DNA of 64,000 nucleotides from Haloparvum alkalitolerans (GCF_050122995.1 NZ_JBNLIA010000003.1:310001-374000), one strand, 5' to 3'. Counted from the stretch's first letter, positions 26,924 through 36,165 are shown. Notes: generated from the letters alone by a model not told the origin. Program-made: numbers and translations.

Positions 26924-27869
26924 CCAGCACCGCGCTCGCGGTCTCGGGTCCGCCCGCGCCGCGACCGGAGACGTTCAGCCGGCCGGCGTGGCTCGTCTCG
27001 ATCTGGACGATGTTCTGGGTCCCCGTCACTGCGAGCGTTCCGTTCTCGGGAACGAGTCGCGGCCCGACGCGGACGCCCTCGCGGGTCGCCTCGCCCACCA
27101 GCCGGACGGTGCGGCCGTCCTCGGCCGCGAGCTCCAGCGCGCTCCCGGGGACGTTCCGGATCCCCTCAACCTCCGCGTCCGCGAGCGCGAAGTCGTCGGC
27201 GTCGGCCGGGTCGTCGACCGCACCGAACGAGAGCACGTTCGCGAGGATGACGCACTTCAGCGCCGCGTCCGTGCCGTCCACGTCGAAGGTTGGGTCCGCC
27301 TCCGCGACGCCCAGATCCTGCGCCTCGGCGAGGACGTGCTCGTAGTCGAGCCCCTCCGCCGCCATCCGGCTGAGGATGAAGTTCGCGGTGCCGTTGAGCA
27401 CGCCGCGCGCGGCGGTGACGTGTGCGGGGCCGCAGTCCTCGACCGTGGAGACGATGGGGATGGCGCCGCCGACCGTCGCCTCGAACCGCACCGATCCGCC
27501 GGAGTCGGCCTCGAGCGCCGCCAGTTCGCGGAACCGCTCGGCGACCGGCCCCTTGTTCGCGAGGACGGCGTGCCGGTCGCGCTCCAGCGCCGTGCGGACG
27601 TGCGAGAAGCCCGGCTCCGCGTCGCCGAGCGTCGTCGGCGTCGCCTCCACGAGCGCGTCGTAGTCGGCCGCGAGCGCGTCCGCCGGGTCCGCCCCGCCGA
27701 CGACGCCGGTCTCGTCCTTCTCGGCGAGGGCGTCCGCCACGGCGAGGCCGTCCTCGTCGACCGCGGCGCCCCGCGAGTCGGCGACGGCGACGACCTCGTG
27801 CCCGTAATCGCCCGCGAGTTCGGCGACCGAGCGCCCCACGGCGCCGCAGCCGACGACGGCGAGTCTCAC
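26901..27869 (-). CDS. hom: Homoserine dehydrogenase
   Basis: This enzyme reduces aspartate semialdehyde to homoserine on the way to threonine and methionine. The 322-residue protein has the Rossmann motif VVGCGAVGRSVAEL at 5-18, ANKGPVAE near 99, and the catalytic domain signature RGVLNGTANFILSRM near 155 with GLDYEHVLAEAQDLGVAEADP. It lacks the aspartokinase fusion and its own ACT domain; the ACT protein is encoded just upstream, overlapping by GTGA. The start is a GTG at 27869. Confidence 0.96.
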   Translation of the reverse strand: MRLAVVGCGAVGRSVAELAGDYGHEVVAVADSRGAAVDEDGLAVADALAEKDETGVVGGADPADALAADYDALVEATPTTLGDAEPGFSHVRTALERDRHAVLANKGPVAERFRELAALEADSGGSVRFEATVGGAIPIVSTVEDCGPAHVTAARGVLNGTANFILSRMAAEGLDYEHVLAEAQDLGVAEADPTFDVDGTDAALKCVILANVLSFGAVDDPADADDFALADAEVEGIRNVPGSALELAAEDGRTVRLVGEATREGVRVGPRLVPENGTLAVTGTQNIVQIETSHAGRLNVSGRGAGGPETASAVLADVGRLQ

Positions 27870-28444
27870 GCCTCACCTCCCGCGAGCGGCTCCACGACGT
27901 GTAAGCCCTTCTCGTCGGCGACCGACCGGACCGCGTCCAGCGCCGCGGTCGTCTCTCCGGCCCGGGTCTGGAGCCGGAGGCGCGCGCTGGACGCCTCTTC
28001 GGTCCCCTTCGGCGCCGCGAGCGACACGTCCGCGACCGACGCGGACGCACACTCCTCGATGCGCTTGAGCGTGTCCGAGAGGTCGGTATCGATGATGTGG
28101 CCGACCAGGAGCAGGACGAGCTCCTCGGCGTACCGCTCCGTGCCGGCCTGCATCACGTTGATCCCCTCGGCGCGCAGCGCGTCGACGATGCCCTCGAAGC
28201 GCTCCTCGGTCGCCTCGAAGTCCACTTCGACGGGGATGTGCCCGCGCGGGGTCTTGTTGCCCCGCTCGTGGTAGATGGACAGCAGGTTCCCGCCGTTGTC
28301 GGCGATCGGGTGGAGCGCGGCCAGCAGCTGTCCGGGCTCGTCGACGAGCTCCAGTCGGACGGTGTGGGTCGAGACGGCCGCCCGCCCGCCGTCCGTTTCG
28401 GCGTCGGGGCCGCGCTCGACGGCGTCGGACCCGTCGGCGCTCAC
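27866..28444 (-). CDS. ACT-domain amino acid-binding protein
   Basis: This is a 192-residue regulatory protein with one clear ACT domain at about 24-105 (VRLELVDEPGQLLAALHPIA, GGNLLSIYHERG) and a second, weaker repeat after it. ACT domains bind amino acids. Overlap with hom by 4 bp suggests it is the separate allosteric partner of homoserine dehydrogenase, probably sensing threonine or another end product (inference). The GTG at 28444 was chosen for the GGAGGT six bases upstream; the frame stays open further up without such a site. Confidence 0.86.
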   Translation of the reverse strand: MSADGSDAVERGPDAETDGGRAAVSTHTVRLELVDEPGQLLAALHPIADNGGNLLSIYHERGNKTPRGHIPVEVDFEATEERFEGIVDALRAEGINVMQAGTERYAEELVLLLVGHIIDTDLSDTLKRIEECASASVADVSLAAPKGTEEASSARLRLQTRAGETTAALDAVRSVADEKGLHVVEPLAGGEA

Positions 28445-28835
28445 GCCGCCACCTCCGGGGGGAGCGTCGCTCGAAGCGGTCCGCGCCGTCCGTGCCGGGC
28501 GGGCCGGCGGGCACGCGTTCCTGTTGTTGTCGGCGCGGAGCGGTCGCTCGTTGGCTCCGTGCCGACGCACCGAACGGGAGTCGTGCCCGTGTGCATACTC
28601 GAACCGTCGGACGGCAGGCGGGATAAAGCTTCGACCTGGGCATGCGTTGCCTCCCCCGAAGATCGGTCACACACGCGGTCGGCTCGGTCCCACCACGACT
28701 CGAGGAATGGCGGTCACGGCGGGCCGACGACGAACGACGACGACGAAACGCGAACCGGAGAGAAACGCTCGAGGAACGGGTTTCTGTCCGAACCGATCGA
28801 CGGTGGCCGCCGCGCGGGAGCTTTTCTGTACCCGC

Positions 28836-28899
28836 GGTCGCGGTGCCGGGCGATTGCGGTGCTGGGCGATTGCGGTGCTGGGCAGTCGCGGTGCTGTGT
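28836..28899. repeat. Four tandem 16-bp GCGGTGCTG units
   Basis: There are four consecutive 16-bp units: GGTCGCGGTGCCGGGC, two identical GATTGCGGTGCTGGGC, and AGTCGCGGTGCTGTGT. The core GCGGTGCTG also begins structured repeat copies A, B, C and D1. Confidence 0.85.
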
Positions 28900-29186
28900 G
28901 GTCGAGCACGAGGAACCGCGGCGCGAGGGCGAGAAGCGCCCGCAGCGCCGACCGCGGCCCCTTTTTGATCGACATTTTTCAAGGATGGGTGAGCGCGCCG
29001 CCTGCGGCGCGCGAACCCGACGCAGAAAAAGGTCGAGGTGCTGTGTGGTCGAGCACGAGGAACCGCGGCGGCGCGAGGGCGAGAAGCGCCCGCAGCGCCG
29101 ACCGCGGCCCCTTTTTGATCGACATTTTTCAAGGACGGGTGAGCGCGCCGCCTGCGGCGCGCGAACCCGACGCAGAAAAAGGTCGA
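28890..29186. repeat. 147/150-bp tandem duplication downstream of fusA
   Basis: Copy 1 spans 28890-29036 and copy 2 spans 29037-29186. They differ by a 3-bp indel in a GCGGC run and one C/T change. Each holds a 9-bp palindrome GCGCGCCGC-CT-GCGGCGCGC and T/A-rich stretches (CCCCTTTTTGATCGACATTT, CAGAAAAAGGTCGA). The internal palindrome and A/T runs could make each copy a bidirectional terminator. Confidence 0.92.
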
Positions 29187-29188
29187 CT
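29174..29188 (-). terminator. Candidate fusA transcription terminator
   Basis: Nine to thirteen bases after the fusA stop, the minus strand reads GACCTTTTTCTG, a T5 run of the kind that ends haloarchaeal transcripts. The 147-bp duplication repeats the same T run again further downstream. Confidence 0.5.
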
Positions 29189-31378
29189 CTAGATGTAGTC
29201 GATGGACTGCGGCAGCTCGAGCTTCATGCCCTTGCGCTCGCGGATGTCCATGATCTGCTCGCGCTGGAGGTTGTCGGCCATGACGCGGAAGCCGGCGTTC
29301 TCCGTGTTCCAGGAGGCGCGACCCTCGGTCGCGGAGCGGATGTCGGAGGAGAACCCGATCATCTCCTCGACGGGCGCGATGCCCTCGACGACCATGAGGT
29401 CGCCCTCCTGGTACATGTCGTCGACGCGGCCGCGGCGACCCTGAATCTCGCCGGAGGCAGCGCCCATGTGCTCGGAGGGCACGTCGATGCGGACGTCCTG
29501 AATCGGTTCGAGCAGGCGGACCTCGCCGTCGATCAGCGCGCGGTGGACCGCGTCGCGGACCGCCGGGATGACCTGCGCGGGACCGCGGTGGATGGTGTCC
29601 TCGTGGAGCTTCGCGTCGTGGAGGCGGAACAGGGCGCCCTGGACCGGCTCGGCCGCGAGCGGGCCGTCGTCGAGGGCCTCCTGCAGGCCTTCGAGGACGA
29701 GCTCCATCGTCTCGTTGAGGTGCTGGATCCCCTTCGTGTCGTCGATGAGGATGTTGGTCCGGTGGATGTCCTCCACGTTCTGGGAGGTGTCCTTGTCCAT
29801 GCCGGCCTCCTGCAGCGCCTCGCGGCGCTCCAGTTCGGGCATGTCCATCGAGACCTCGCCGAGCTGGATCGCGTCGACGATGTCCTCCGAGAGGGGCTCG
29901 ACCGTGATGTAGAACTTGTTGTGGCGGTTCGGCGACTGCCCCTCGACCTCGCGGGACTCCTGCTGGGGCTGCTCGCGGAACACGACGATCGGCTCGCCGG
30001 TGATGACCGGGATGCCCTGGTTGTCGCGGATGCGCTGGGTGATCACTTCGAGGTGGAGCTCGCCCTGCCCGGAGATGAGGTGCTCGCCCGTGTCCTCGTT
30101 GATCTCGATCTGGATCGTCGGGTCCTCCTTGGCGACCTGCTGGAGCGTCTCGATGAGCTTCGGCAGGTCGTCCATGTTCTTCGCCTCGACGGACTTCGTG
30201 ATGACCGGCTCGGAGATGTGCTCGATCGACTCGAACGGCGTCATCTCCACGGAGGAGACGGTCGAGCCCGCGATGGCGTCACGCAGTCCGGTGACGGACG
30301 CGATGTTGCCGGCGGGGACGCGCTCCACTTCCTCGCGCTCGGACCCCATGAAGAGGCCGACGCTCTGGAGGCGGTTCTTGCCCGCCGTCCCGGAGACGTA
30401 CAGCTCCTGGCCCTTCTCCAGCGTCCCGGAGAAGACGCGGCCGGTCGCGATCTCGCCGGCGTGCGGGTCCATTGAGATGTCCGTGACCATGAAGACGACC
30501 TCGCCGTCCTCGTTGACGAGGCGCATGTCCTCGGCCAGCTCGGACTCCGCGTCGCCGCGCCAGATGCGCGGAACACGACGGGGCTGGGCGTCGACCGGGT
30601 TCGGGAAGTGCTCACAGACCATGTCGAGCACGACGTCCGACAGCGGCGTCCGCTCGTGGAGCTCGTCGCGCTTGTCGGCCTGCTCGAGGTCGATGATGTC
30701 GCCGAAGTCCATCCCCGTGCGCTGCATCGAGGGCATGGAGACGCCCCACTTGTAGAGGGCGGACCCGAAGCCGACGGTGCCGTCCTCGACGGAGACCGTC
30801 CAGTCGGTCGGGATGTCGTCCATGTTCTCGGCCATGCCGCGGATCAGCTCGTTCACGTCGCTGATGACCGCGAGCAGGCGCTCCTGCATCTCCTGGGGCC
30901 CCTCCTGGAGCTCGGAGATGAGGCGGTCCACCTTGTTGATGAACAGGGTCGGCTTGACGCCCTCGCGGAGCGCCTGCCGGAGGACCGTCTCGGTCTGGGG
31001 CATGGCGCCCTCGACGGCGTCGACGACCACCAGCGCGCCGTCGACCGCGCGCATCGCGCGGGTGACGTCGCCGCCGAAGTCGACGTGGCCGGGGGTGTCG
31101 ATCAGGTTGATGAGGTGGTTGGTGTCCTCGTACTCGTGGGTCATCGAGACGTTCGCCGCGTCGATGGTGATCCCACGCTCCTGCTCGTCCTCCTTCGTGT
31201 CCATCGCGAGCTGCTCACCCGCGGTGTCCTCGGAGATCATGCCGGCGCCGGCCAGCAGGTTGTCCGAGAGCGTCGTCTTGCCGTGGTCGACGTGAGCGGC
31301 GATGGCGATGTTCCGGATGTGCTCCGGATTGTCCATCAGCCGTTCACATTCCTGCACGATCTTCTTTCGTCGGCCCAT
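29189..31378 (-). CDS. fusA: Translation elongation factor EF-2
   Basis: This is the ribosomal translocase GTPase. It is 729 residues from MGRRKKIVQECERLMDNPEH. G motifs are AHVDHGKTT near 29, GITIDAANVS, DTPGHVDFGGD and NKVD. The C-terminal domain carries LHEDTIHRGPAQVIPA, with the histidine (IHRG) modified to diphthamide in archaea. There is no intein. The start at 31378 is the family N-terminus; the open frame extends 113 codons upstream without any homology character. A gap with a promoter separates it from the molybdenum enzyme gene on the other strand. Confidence 0.98.
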   Translation of the reverse strand: MGRRKKIVQECERLMDNPEHIRNIAIAAHVDHGKTTLSDNLLAGAGMISEDTAGEQLAMDTKEDEQERGITIDAANVSMTHEYEDTNHLINLIDTPGHVDFGGDVTRAMRAVDGALVVVDAVEGAMPQTETVLRQALREGVKPTLFINKVDRLISELQEGPQEMQERLLAVISDVNELIRGMAENMDDIPTDWTVSVEDGTVGFGSALYKWGVSMPSMQRTGMDFGDIIDLEQADKRDELHERTPLSDVVLDMVCEHFPNPVDAQPRRVPRIWRGDAESELAEDMRLVNEDGEVVFMVTDISMDPHAGEIATGRVFSGTLEKGQELYVSGTAGKNRLQSVGLFMGSEREEVERVPAGNIASVTGLRDAIAGSTVSSVEMTPFESIEHISEPVITKSVEAKNMDDLPKLIETLQQVAKEDPTIQIEINEDTGEHLISGQGELHLEVITQRIRDNQGIPVITGEPIVVFREQPQQESREVEGQSPNRHNKFYITVEPLSEDIVDAIQLGEVSMDMPELERREALQEAGMDKDTSQNVEDIHRTNILIDDTKGIQHLNETMELVLEGLQEALDDGPLAAEPVQGALFRLHDAKLHEDTIHRGPAQVIPAVRDAVHRALIDGEVRLLEPIQDVRIDVPSEHMGAASGEIQGRRGRVDDMYQEGDLMVVEGIAPVEEMIGFSSDIRSATEGRASWNTENAGFRVMADNLQREQIMDIRERKGMKLELPQSIDYI

Positions 31379-31523
31379 TATGCGTTCCACTACCGTTAGC
31401 GGGGTCAAAAGGGTAGTGTTTCGTTCCCGGCGATTCGGCCGGAATCGCCCACCTCGCGGGACGTATCGTGAGTATCGCTCGCACGGCGACGGATACATCC
31501 CGGCGCAGTTCCGTGGTACACGT

Positions 31524-33224
31524 ATGCACGGATCACGGGGAAGCGCCAGGGTCCCGCTCCCCTCCCGTACCGCCGCGCTCGTCGCGGCGTGTGCCGGCGC
31601 GGCCGCGGTCGCGGGCTCCTTCGCCGTCGCGGGAGTTTCCGAGGCGTTCGTGGGCGCCGCGGTCGCCGACCGACTTCTCGGCGTGCTCCCCGACGCCGTC
31701 TTCGCGTACGGGATCACGACGCTCGGGAACGCCGCGCAGCCGCTCCTGCTGATCGGTGCGACGGTGCTGGCGGCGGTCGGGCTGACGCTGTCGGCGCTGT
31801 TCGCGACGATCGCGGTCGATCGGGCGTGGCCGGGGACGGGGCAGGACGACCGGACCGGCCGGAGCGTCTCGCGGGTCGCCCGCGCCGTCGCCGCCCTCGC
31901 GGTCGGACTCCTCGCCGGCGGACTCGTCGTGCTGGGTGCCGGGTCGGTCGGCTCCGGGGCGGGAGCCGGGATCGCGGCCGCGGCGACGACCGCCGCGGGC
32001 CGGAGCGCGGTCGCCGGCGGAGCGGGGTCGGGCGCCGAGGACGGTCCCGGGGCGAACGATCACGGCGCGGAGACGAGCGCCTCGGAGCGGAGACCGGTCC
32101 TCCGCTCGGCCGGCGTCCTCGCGGGCACGCTCGCCGCGAGCGGGCTGGCGGCGTCCCGACGCGGCGACTTCGCGCCCGCCGACCGGTCGCCGAACGACCC
32201 GCGGAACGGCGTGGACGATCCGCTCGTACTGGCGCTTCTGGACCGCGCCGAGCGGCGGAGCTTCGACTTCGACGCGGTCGACCCCCTCGTCTCCCGGGGG
32301 TTCTACAAGGTGGACATCAACCTGACCGACGATCCGGAGATCTCCGAGGCGGAGTGGTCGCTGTCGGTCGGGGGTGCGGTCGACGAGCCGACGACGCTCG
32401 ACTACGCGGACGTGACCGGCCGGCCGACCGAGCACCGGTTCGTCACGCTTCGGTGTGTCGGCGACGGGTTGAACGGGTACAAGATAGACACCGCGCTCTG
32501 GACCGGGACGCCCCTCGCGCCGATCCTCGACGAGGTCGGGACGGGCGAGGAGTGCTGCGTCCGGCTGGAGGCCGCCGACGGCTACTACCACGCGTTCCCG
32601 CGTGCGGCGCTGGAGCGCGGCTTCCTCGCGTGGGGGATGAACGGCAAGCCGCTCCCGCAGGCTCACGGTGCGCCCGTCAGGGTGCTGATCCCGGGCCACT
32701 GGGGCGAGATCAACGTCAAGTGGGTGACCGACATCGAGGTCCGCGAGGAGCCCGCGACGGGCTACTGGGAGGAGCGTGGCTGGCACGGGAGCGGTCCGGT
32801 GGAGACGGTCGCGAAGATTCACACGGTGACGCGCGACCCCGACGGTCCCGGCCGCGACGACGCCGAAGGCGAGGACGGCGGCGGAGACGCGGACGCCCGC
32901 GTGCTGGTCGGTGGTCACGCCTACGCCGGGACGCGCGGCGTCGACCGCGTCGAGGTGTCGACCGACGGCGGCGAGACGTGGACGACCGCGGACCTGTCCG
33001 AACCGCTCCCCGGAGCGACGCCCGCGAGCGGGGCGCCCGCCTCGGACCCCGCCGACGACGCGTGGCGGATGTGGCGCCACGAGTACGCCGACCCGAGCGA
33101 ACACGCGGTGACCGCCCGGGTCGTGGAGGCCGACGGCACCGTCCAGTCAGCCGAGGAGTCGGGCGCGTTCCCGCGCGGCGCGACCGGCTGGGTCTCCCGT
33201 GACGTGTACGCGGCCCGGGAGTGA
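31524..33224 (+). CDS. Membrane-anchored molybdopterin-dependent (sulfite oxidase-type) oxidoreductase
   Basis: The 566-residue protein has an N-terminal membrane part (about 1-210, with four to five hydrophobic segments and a Gly/Ala/Glu-rich spacer). It is followed by an oxidoreductase molybdopterin-binding domain (SLSVGGAVDEPTTLDYADV to about 430) and a C-terminal dimerisation-like Ig domain (VDRVEVSTDGGETWTTADL). The predicted molybdenum-ligating cysteine is in VTLRCVGDGLNG near 310. Substrate and electron acceptor are unknown. The ATG at 31524 follows a promoter-like stretch; upstream codons are antisense to fusA. Confidence 0.85.
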   Translation: MHGSRGSARVPLPSRTAALVAACAGAAAVAGSFAVAGVSEAFVGAAVADRLLGVLPDAVFAYGITTLGNAAQPLLLIGATVLAAVGLTLSALFATIAVDRAWPGTGQDDRTGRSVSRVARAVAALAVGLLAGGLVVLGAGSVGSGAGAGIAAAATTAAGRSAVAGGAGSGAEDGPGANDHGAETSASERRPVLRSAGVLAGTLAASGLAASRRGDFAPADRSPNDPRNGVDDPLVLALLDRAERRSFDFDAVDPLVSRGFYKVDINLTDDPEISEAEWSLSVGGAVDEPTTLDYADVTGRPTEHRFVTLRCVGDGLNGYKIDTALWTGTPLAPILDEVGTGEECCVRLEAADGYYHAFPRAALERGFLAWGMNGKPLPQAHGAPVRVLIPGHWGEINVKWVTDIEVREEPATGYWEERGWHGSGPVETVAKIHTVTRDPDGPGRDDAEGEDGGGDADARVLVGGHAYAGTRGVDRVEVSTDGGETWTTADLSEPLPGATPASGAPASDPADDAWRMWRHEYADPSEHAVTARVVEADGTVQSAEESGAFPRGATGWVSRDVYAARE

Positions 33225-33268
33225 TCGACGCAAGAGACTTATTCGCCCCACCCATGCCAACATCACAC

Positions 33269-34000
33269 ATGGACATACGCGTGCAGGGGGACGTGCCCCC
33301 GGACCCCTTCCTGAGCGCGGCCGACCTGTTCGAGACGGAGTTCTCGCTGTCCGACCCGGTACACGTCCGAGTGCGCGAGGACCCCGACGAGCGGACGTGG
33401 GCCGGCCACTACCCGGACCATCACGTGCTCAACGTCTCCAGACGCGCGGCCACGAGCGCGATGGCGCGCGAACTGGCGGTCCACGAGTTCGCCCACATGG
33501 CGCGCCACGAGGAGGACCACCCCTCCCACGTCCAGTCGACGGAGGAGGCGCTGTACCTGGGGCTCGCCGGCGAGTCCGTCGAGCGCCGGAAGCTCGCGCA
33601 CTGCTACCAGATCGCGAACCACATGAAGGACATCTACGCCGACGACATCACTCTCGCGGTGACCCCGCCGGACAAGTTGCTCGGCTTCCTCGAGTCGACG
33701 CTCGCGACCGCGGTCGCCGACCGGCCGACGCCGCCGCGTCCCGGCACCGAACCGGCGGGCGAGGGCGCAGACCCGGAGATCACCGCCGTCAACGCCGCCT
33801 TCGCGCTCGCGCTCGTCGAGCGGCACGACCTCGCGGACCGCGACCACCGCATCTACGACCTCGCGCGCGCGGCCGGCAGCGACGCGCCCGGCGTCGACGT
33901 GGCGGCGTTCAAGCGGCGGTTCCGCGCGCTCGGCCCGGACCCCTCTACCAGCGACTACAGAAAAGCGCTCGTCGACGCGACGCGAGCCTACGCGGTCTGA
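33269..34000 (+). CDS. DUF5781-like protein with HEFAH zinc-peptidase motif
   Basis: The 243-residue protein contains VHEFAHMARHEEDHPSH near 75-91, an HExxH-type motif (HEFAH) that suggests a metallopeptidase-like fold, and no signal or membrane segment. It resembles a conserved haloarchaeal family, but the activity is unproven. I chose the ATG at 33269 (MDIRVQGDVPPDP): a TTATTC promoter element (33237-33242) lies about 30 bp upstream, the leaderless spacing. Upstream GTG/ATG codons at 33221 and 33254 would overlap that element. Confidence 0.75.
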   Translation: MDIRVQGDVPPDPFLSAADLFETEFSLSDPVHVRVREDPDERTWAGHYPDHHVLNVSRRAATSAMARELAVHEFAHMARHEEDHPSHVQSTEEALYLGLAGESVERRKLAHCYQIANHMKDIYADDITLAVTPPDKLLGFLESTLATAVADRPTPPRPGTEPAGEGADPEITAVNAAFALALVERHDLADRDHRIYDLARAAGSDAPGVDVAAFKRRFRALGPDPSTSDYRKALVDATRAYAV

Positions 34001-34046
34001 CGGGTCCCTCAGAGCGCCGTGTCCACTTTCCGCGCACGTCCATCGC

Positions 34047-35414
34047 TCAGTCCGGCCCGATCCGCACGAGCCGGTCGTCGCCCGGCCGCGGGAACCGGTC
34101 CTGGTGGGCCCGACCGTCCCGGTTCGAGGTGATCGCGTACAGCGCGCCGTCGGGACCCTGTTCGACGTGTCGGATCCGACCGAGTTCGTCTGCCAGCGCC
34201 CGATGAGCGACGGCGTCGTAGTCGCCGTCCATCCAGTCGGCGTCGTAGCGGACGCCCTCCGTCCCCCCGTCCGCGGTCGCGGTCGGAGGCGTCTCGGCGC
34301 CCGCCGAGTAGACCGTCACGAGGTTGATCCGCTGTGAGGAGAGCCCGCCGACGACCAGCCGGTTCCGCCACGACGGGACCGCGTCCCCGGTGTAGAAGAC
34401 GCAGCCGGGAGGGGCCCACGTCTCCGAGGGGCCGGTGTTGACGACCGGGCGCGCGTAGTCGGTCTCCGGATAGGTGTCCCCGTCGCGGGCGAACGAGCCC
34501 CCCTCCTCGGGGCCCCAGCCGTGATCCGCGCCGGGGCGGAGCACGTTCACCTCGTCGCGGGAGCCGGGGCCGTGCTCCGTGATCACCGGCGTCGCGTCCG
34601 GCAGGAAGGTGATCCCCTGCGGGTTCCGGTGCCCGTAGGTGAACACGCGAGGGTCGCCGCCCTCGATTGCCGGGTTGTCCGCGGGGGCGCTCCCGTCCGG
34701 TTCGAGCCGGAGCACCGATCCGGCGAGGCTGTCGGGGTCGGCCGCGAGTCCGCGGTCGCCCGCGTCGCCGGTGGTGACCCAGAGGTAGCTCGCCGGCCCG
34801 AACGCCAACCGGGCGCCGTTGTGGACCGCGTCGTCGGCCGGGATGTCGTCGATCAGTACGGTCTCGGTCGCGGTCGGGTCCGGCGCCTCCACGTCGAAGT
34901 GCGAGAGCCGGTTGGCGACGCCGTCGTCGGTCTCGCGCGTGTAGAAGGCGTAGACGAGCGGCACGTCGGGGTAGTTCGGGTGGACCGCGATGCCGAGCAG
35001 ACCGCCCTCACCGCCGGCGTCCCACCAGCCGCCCTCCTCGCCCGGCGCGACCGCGTCCGCCCGCGAGAGCACGTCCGCCGACGCGACCGTCTCCAGGTCG
35101 TCGGCCGAGTACCGCGCGATCCGCCCCGTCCGCTCGGAGACGAAGAGGTCGCCGTCCGGCGCGAACGCCAGGTCCCAGGGGATCTCGAGGTCCTCGACCA
35201 CCGTCTCCACCGTCACGTCGAGGTCGGGCGGCGCCGTCGGCGGTTCCCAGTCGAGGTCGTACCGCGTCCAGGCCTCGCCGTCGTGTGTGACCGCGCGGTC
35301 GTAGCTCGGCTCGTCGTCGATCGGCGCGACACCCGCGCCGTCGTCGAGGCAGCCGGCGGCCGGGAGGCCGACGAGTCCGGTCGCGGCGAGGAACCGACGG
35401 CGGCTCGTGTCCAT
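34047..35414 (-). CDS. PQQ-dependent sugar (glucose/sorbosone) dehydrogenase-like lipoprotein
   Basis: This is a secreted six-bladed beta-propeller of the soluble aldose-dehydrogenase family. The 455-residue precursor has a Tat signal SRRRFLAATG and lipobox AAGC with Cys22. Propeller and active-site blocks visible are LEIPWDLAFAPDGDLFVSE (about 89-107), AVHNGARLAFGP, VFTYGHRNPQGITFLPD and ITEHGPGSRDEVNVLRPGAD. Family members oxidise aldoses using PQQ; cofactor use in haloarchaea is inferred. It lies alone between rpsG and the DUF5781 gene. Confidence 0.9.
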   Translation of the reverse strand: MDTSRRRFLAATGLVGLPAAGCLDDGAGVAPIDDEPSYDRAVTHDGEAWTRYDLDWEPPTAPPDLDVTVETVVEDLEIPWDLAFAPDGDLFVSERTGRIARYSADDLETVASADVLSRADAVAPGEEGGWWDAGGEGGLLGIAVHPNYPDVPLVYAFYTRETDDGVANRLSHFDVEAPDPTATETVLIDDIPADDAVHNGARLAFGPASYLWVTTGDAGDRGLAADPDSLAGSVLRLEPDGSAPADNPAIEGGDPRVFTYGHRNPQGITFLPDATPVITEHGPGSRDEVNVLRPGADHGWGPEEGGSFARDGDTYPETDYARPVVNTGPSETWAPPGCVFYTGDAVPSWRNRLVVGGLSSQRINLVTVYSAGAETPPTATADGGTEGVRYDADWMDGDYDAVAHRALADELGRIRHVEQGPDGALYAITSNRDGRAHQDRFPRPGDDRLVRIGPD

Positions 35415-35526
35415 GTCCGACCCTGCATCAGCAGCGGCTAAAGCGTACTGTTCGACCGCGGTCGAGCGACCGGAGCCGAGGCTCTCGGCGTGTCGAGAAG
35501 GGATCGAAGGGAGAAGATCGCCCGCG

Positions 35527-36165
35527 TTAGCGAGCCGCGGCCGCGACGCGTTCCCGCTCTTCCTTCTGGGAGATCGGGTACGCCTGCATGTCGTAGTCGG
35601 CGGCGCCGGTGAGCTGCTGGGCGAGCGCCTCCGCGGCGGGGGTCGCGGACTTGTAGGTGGCGTTCTGGACGCCGTCCGCGATGAACTTCAGGGCCTGGTC
35701 GACGCGGCGCTGGGGCGCGACGTCGACGGCCTTCGGGACCGAGATGCCGCCGTACTTCAGGCGGACGGTCTCCTCGCGCGGGGCCGCGTTCTCGACGGCC
35801 GTGACGAGCACCTGCGCGGGGTTCTCCTCGGTGCGCTCGTGGACGATCTCGAAGGCGTCGCGCACGATACGCGTCGCCTGCTGCTTCTTGCCCGTGTTCT
35901 CCTCGGTCTGCATCAGGCGGTTGATCAGCCGCTCGACGATGGAGATCTCGGACTTCTTGAACTGCTTGGCGGCGTGACGGCCCATCGTGTGCGCGATGGG
36001 GGTCACGTTGATGTAGCGCTGGGTGCTCGGGTCCTCGTAGGCGATCTCCGAGACGTCCCACTCGCCGAACAGCAGGGCGTTCTCCGTGGCCTGCTCGCTG
36101 GCGGCCGGCGCGTCCGGCTCGGGTTCCTGCGCCTCGACGTCGGCGCTCTCCTCGCTCTCGCTCAT
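35527..36165 (-). CDS. rpsG: 30S ribosomal protein S7
   Basis: This primary 16S rRNA-binding protein of the small-subunit head is 212 residues. An acidic haloarchaeal N-terminal extension (about 30 residues) precedes the S7 core: RYINVTPIAHTMGRHAAKQF, NKLM-like INRLMQTEENTGKKQQA and the tail. The start overlaps the rpsL stop by 4 bp (ATGA), the standard rpsL-rpsG pair. Confidence 0.98.
   Translation of the reverse strand: MSESEESADVEAQEPEPDAPAASEQATENALLFGEWDVSEIAYEDPSTQRYINVTPIAHTMGRHAAKQFKKSEISIVERLINRLMQTEENTGKKQQATRIVRDAFEIVHERTEENPAQVLVTAVENAAPREETVRLKYGGISVPKAVDVAPQRRVDQALKFIADGVQNATYKSATPAAEALAQQLTGAADYDMQAYPISQKEERERVAAAAR

Larger units (their letters stand above)
28445..29188. other. 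Gene-free repeat tract between fusA and the ACT/hom genes
   Basis: No gene is supported here. The stretch holds four 16-bp units, then a 147/150-bp tandem duplication ending at the fusA stop. The ACT gene promoter is probably in 28445-28700, but I cannot place it with confidence. Confidence 0.7.
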
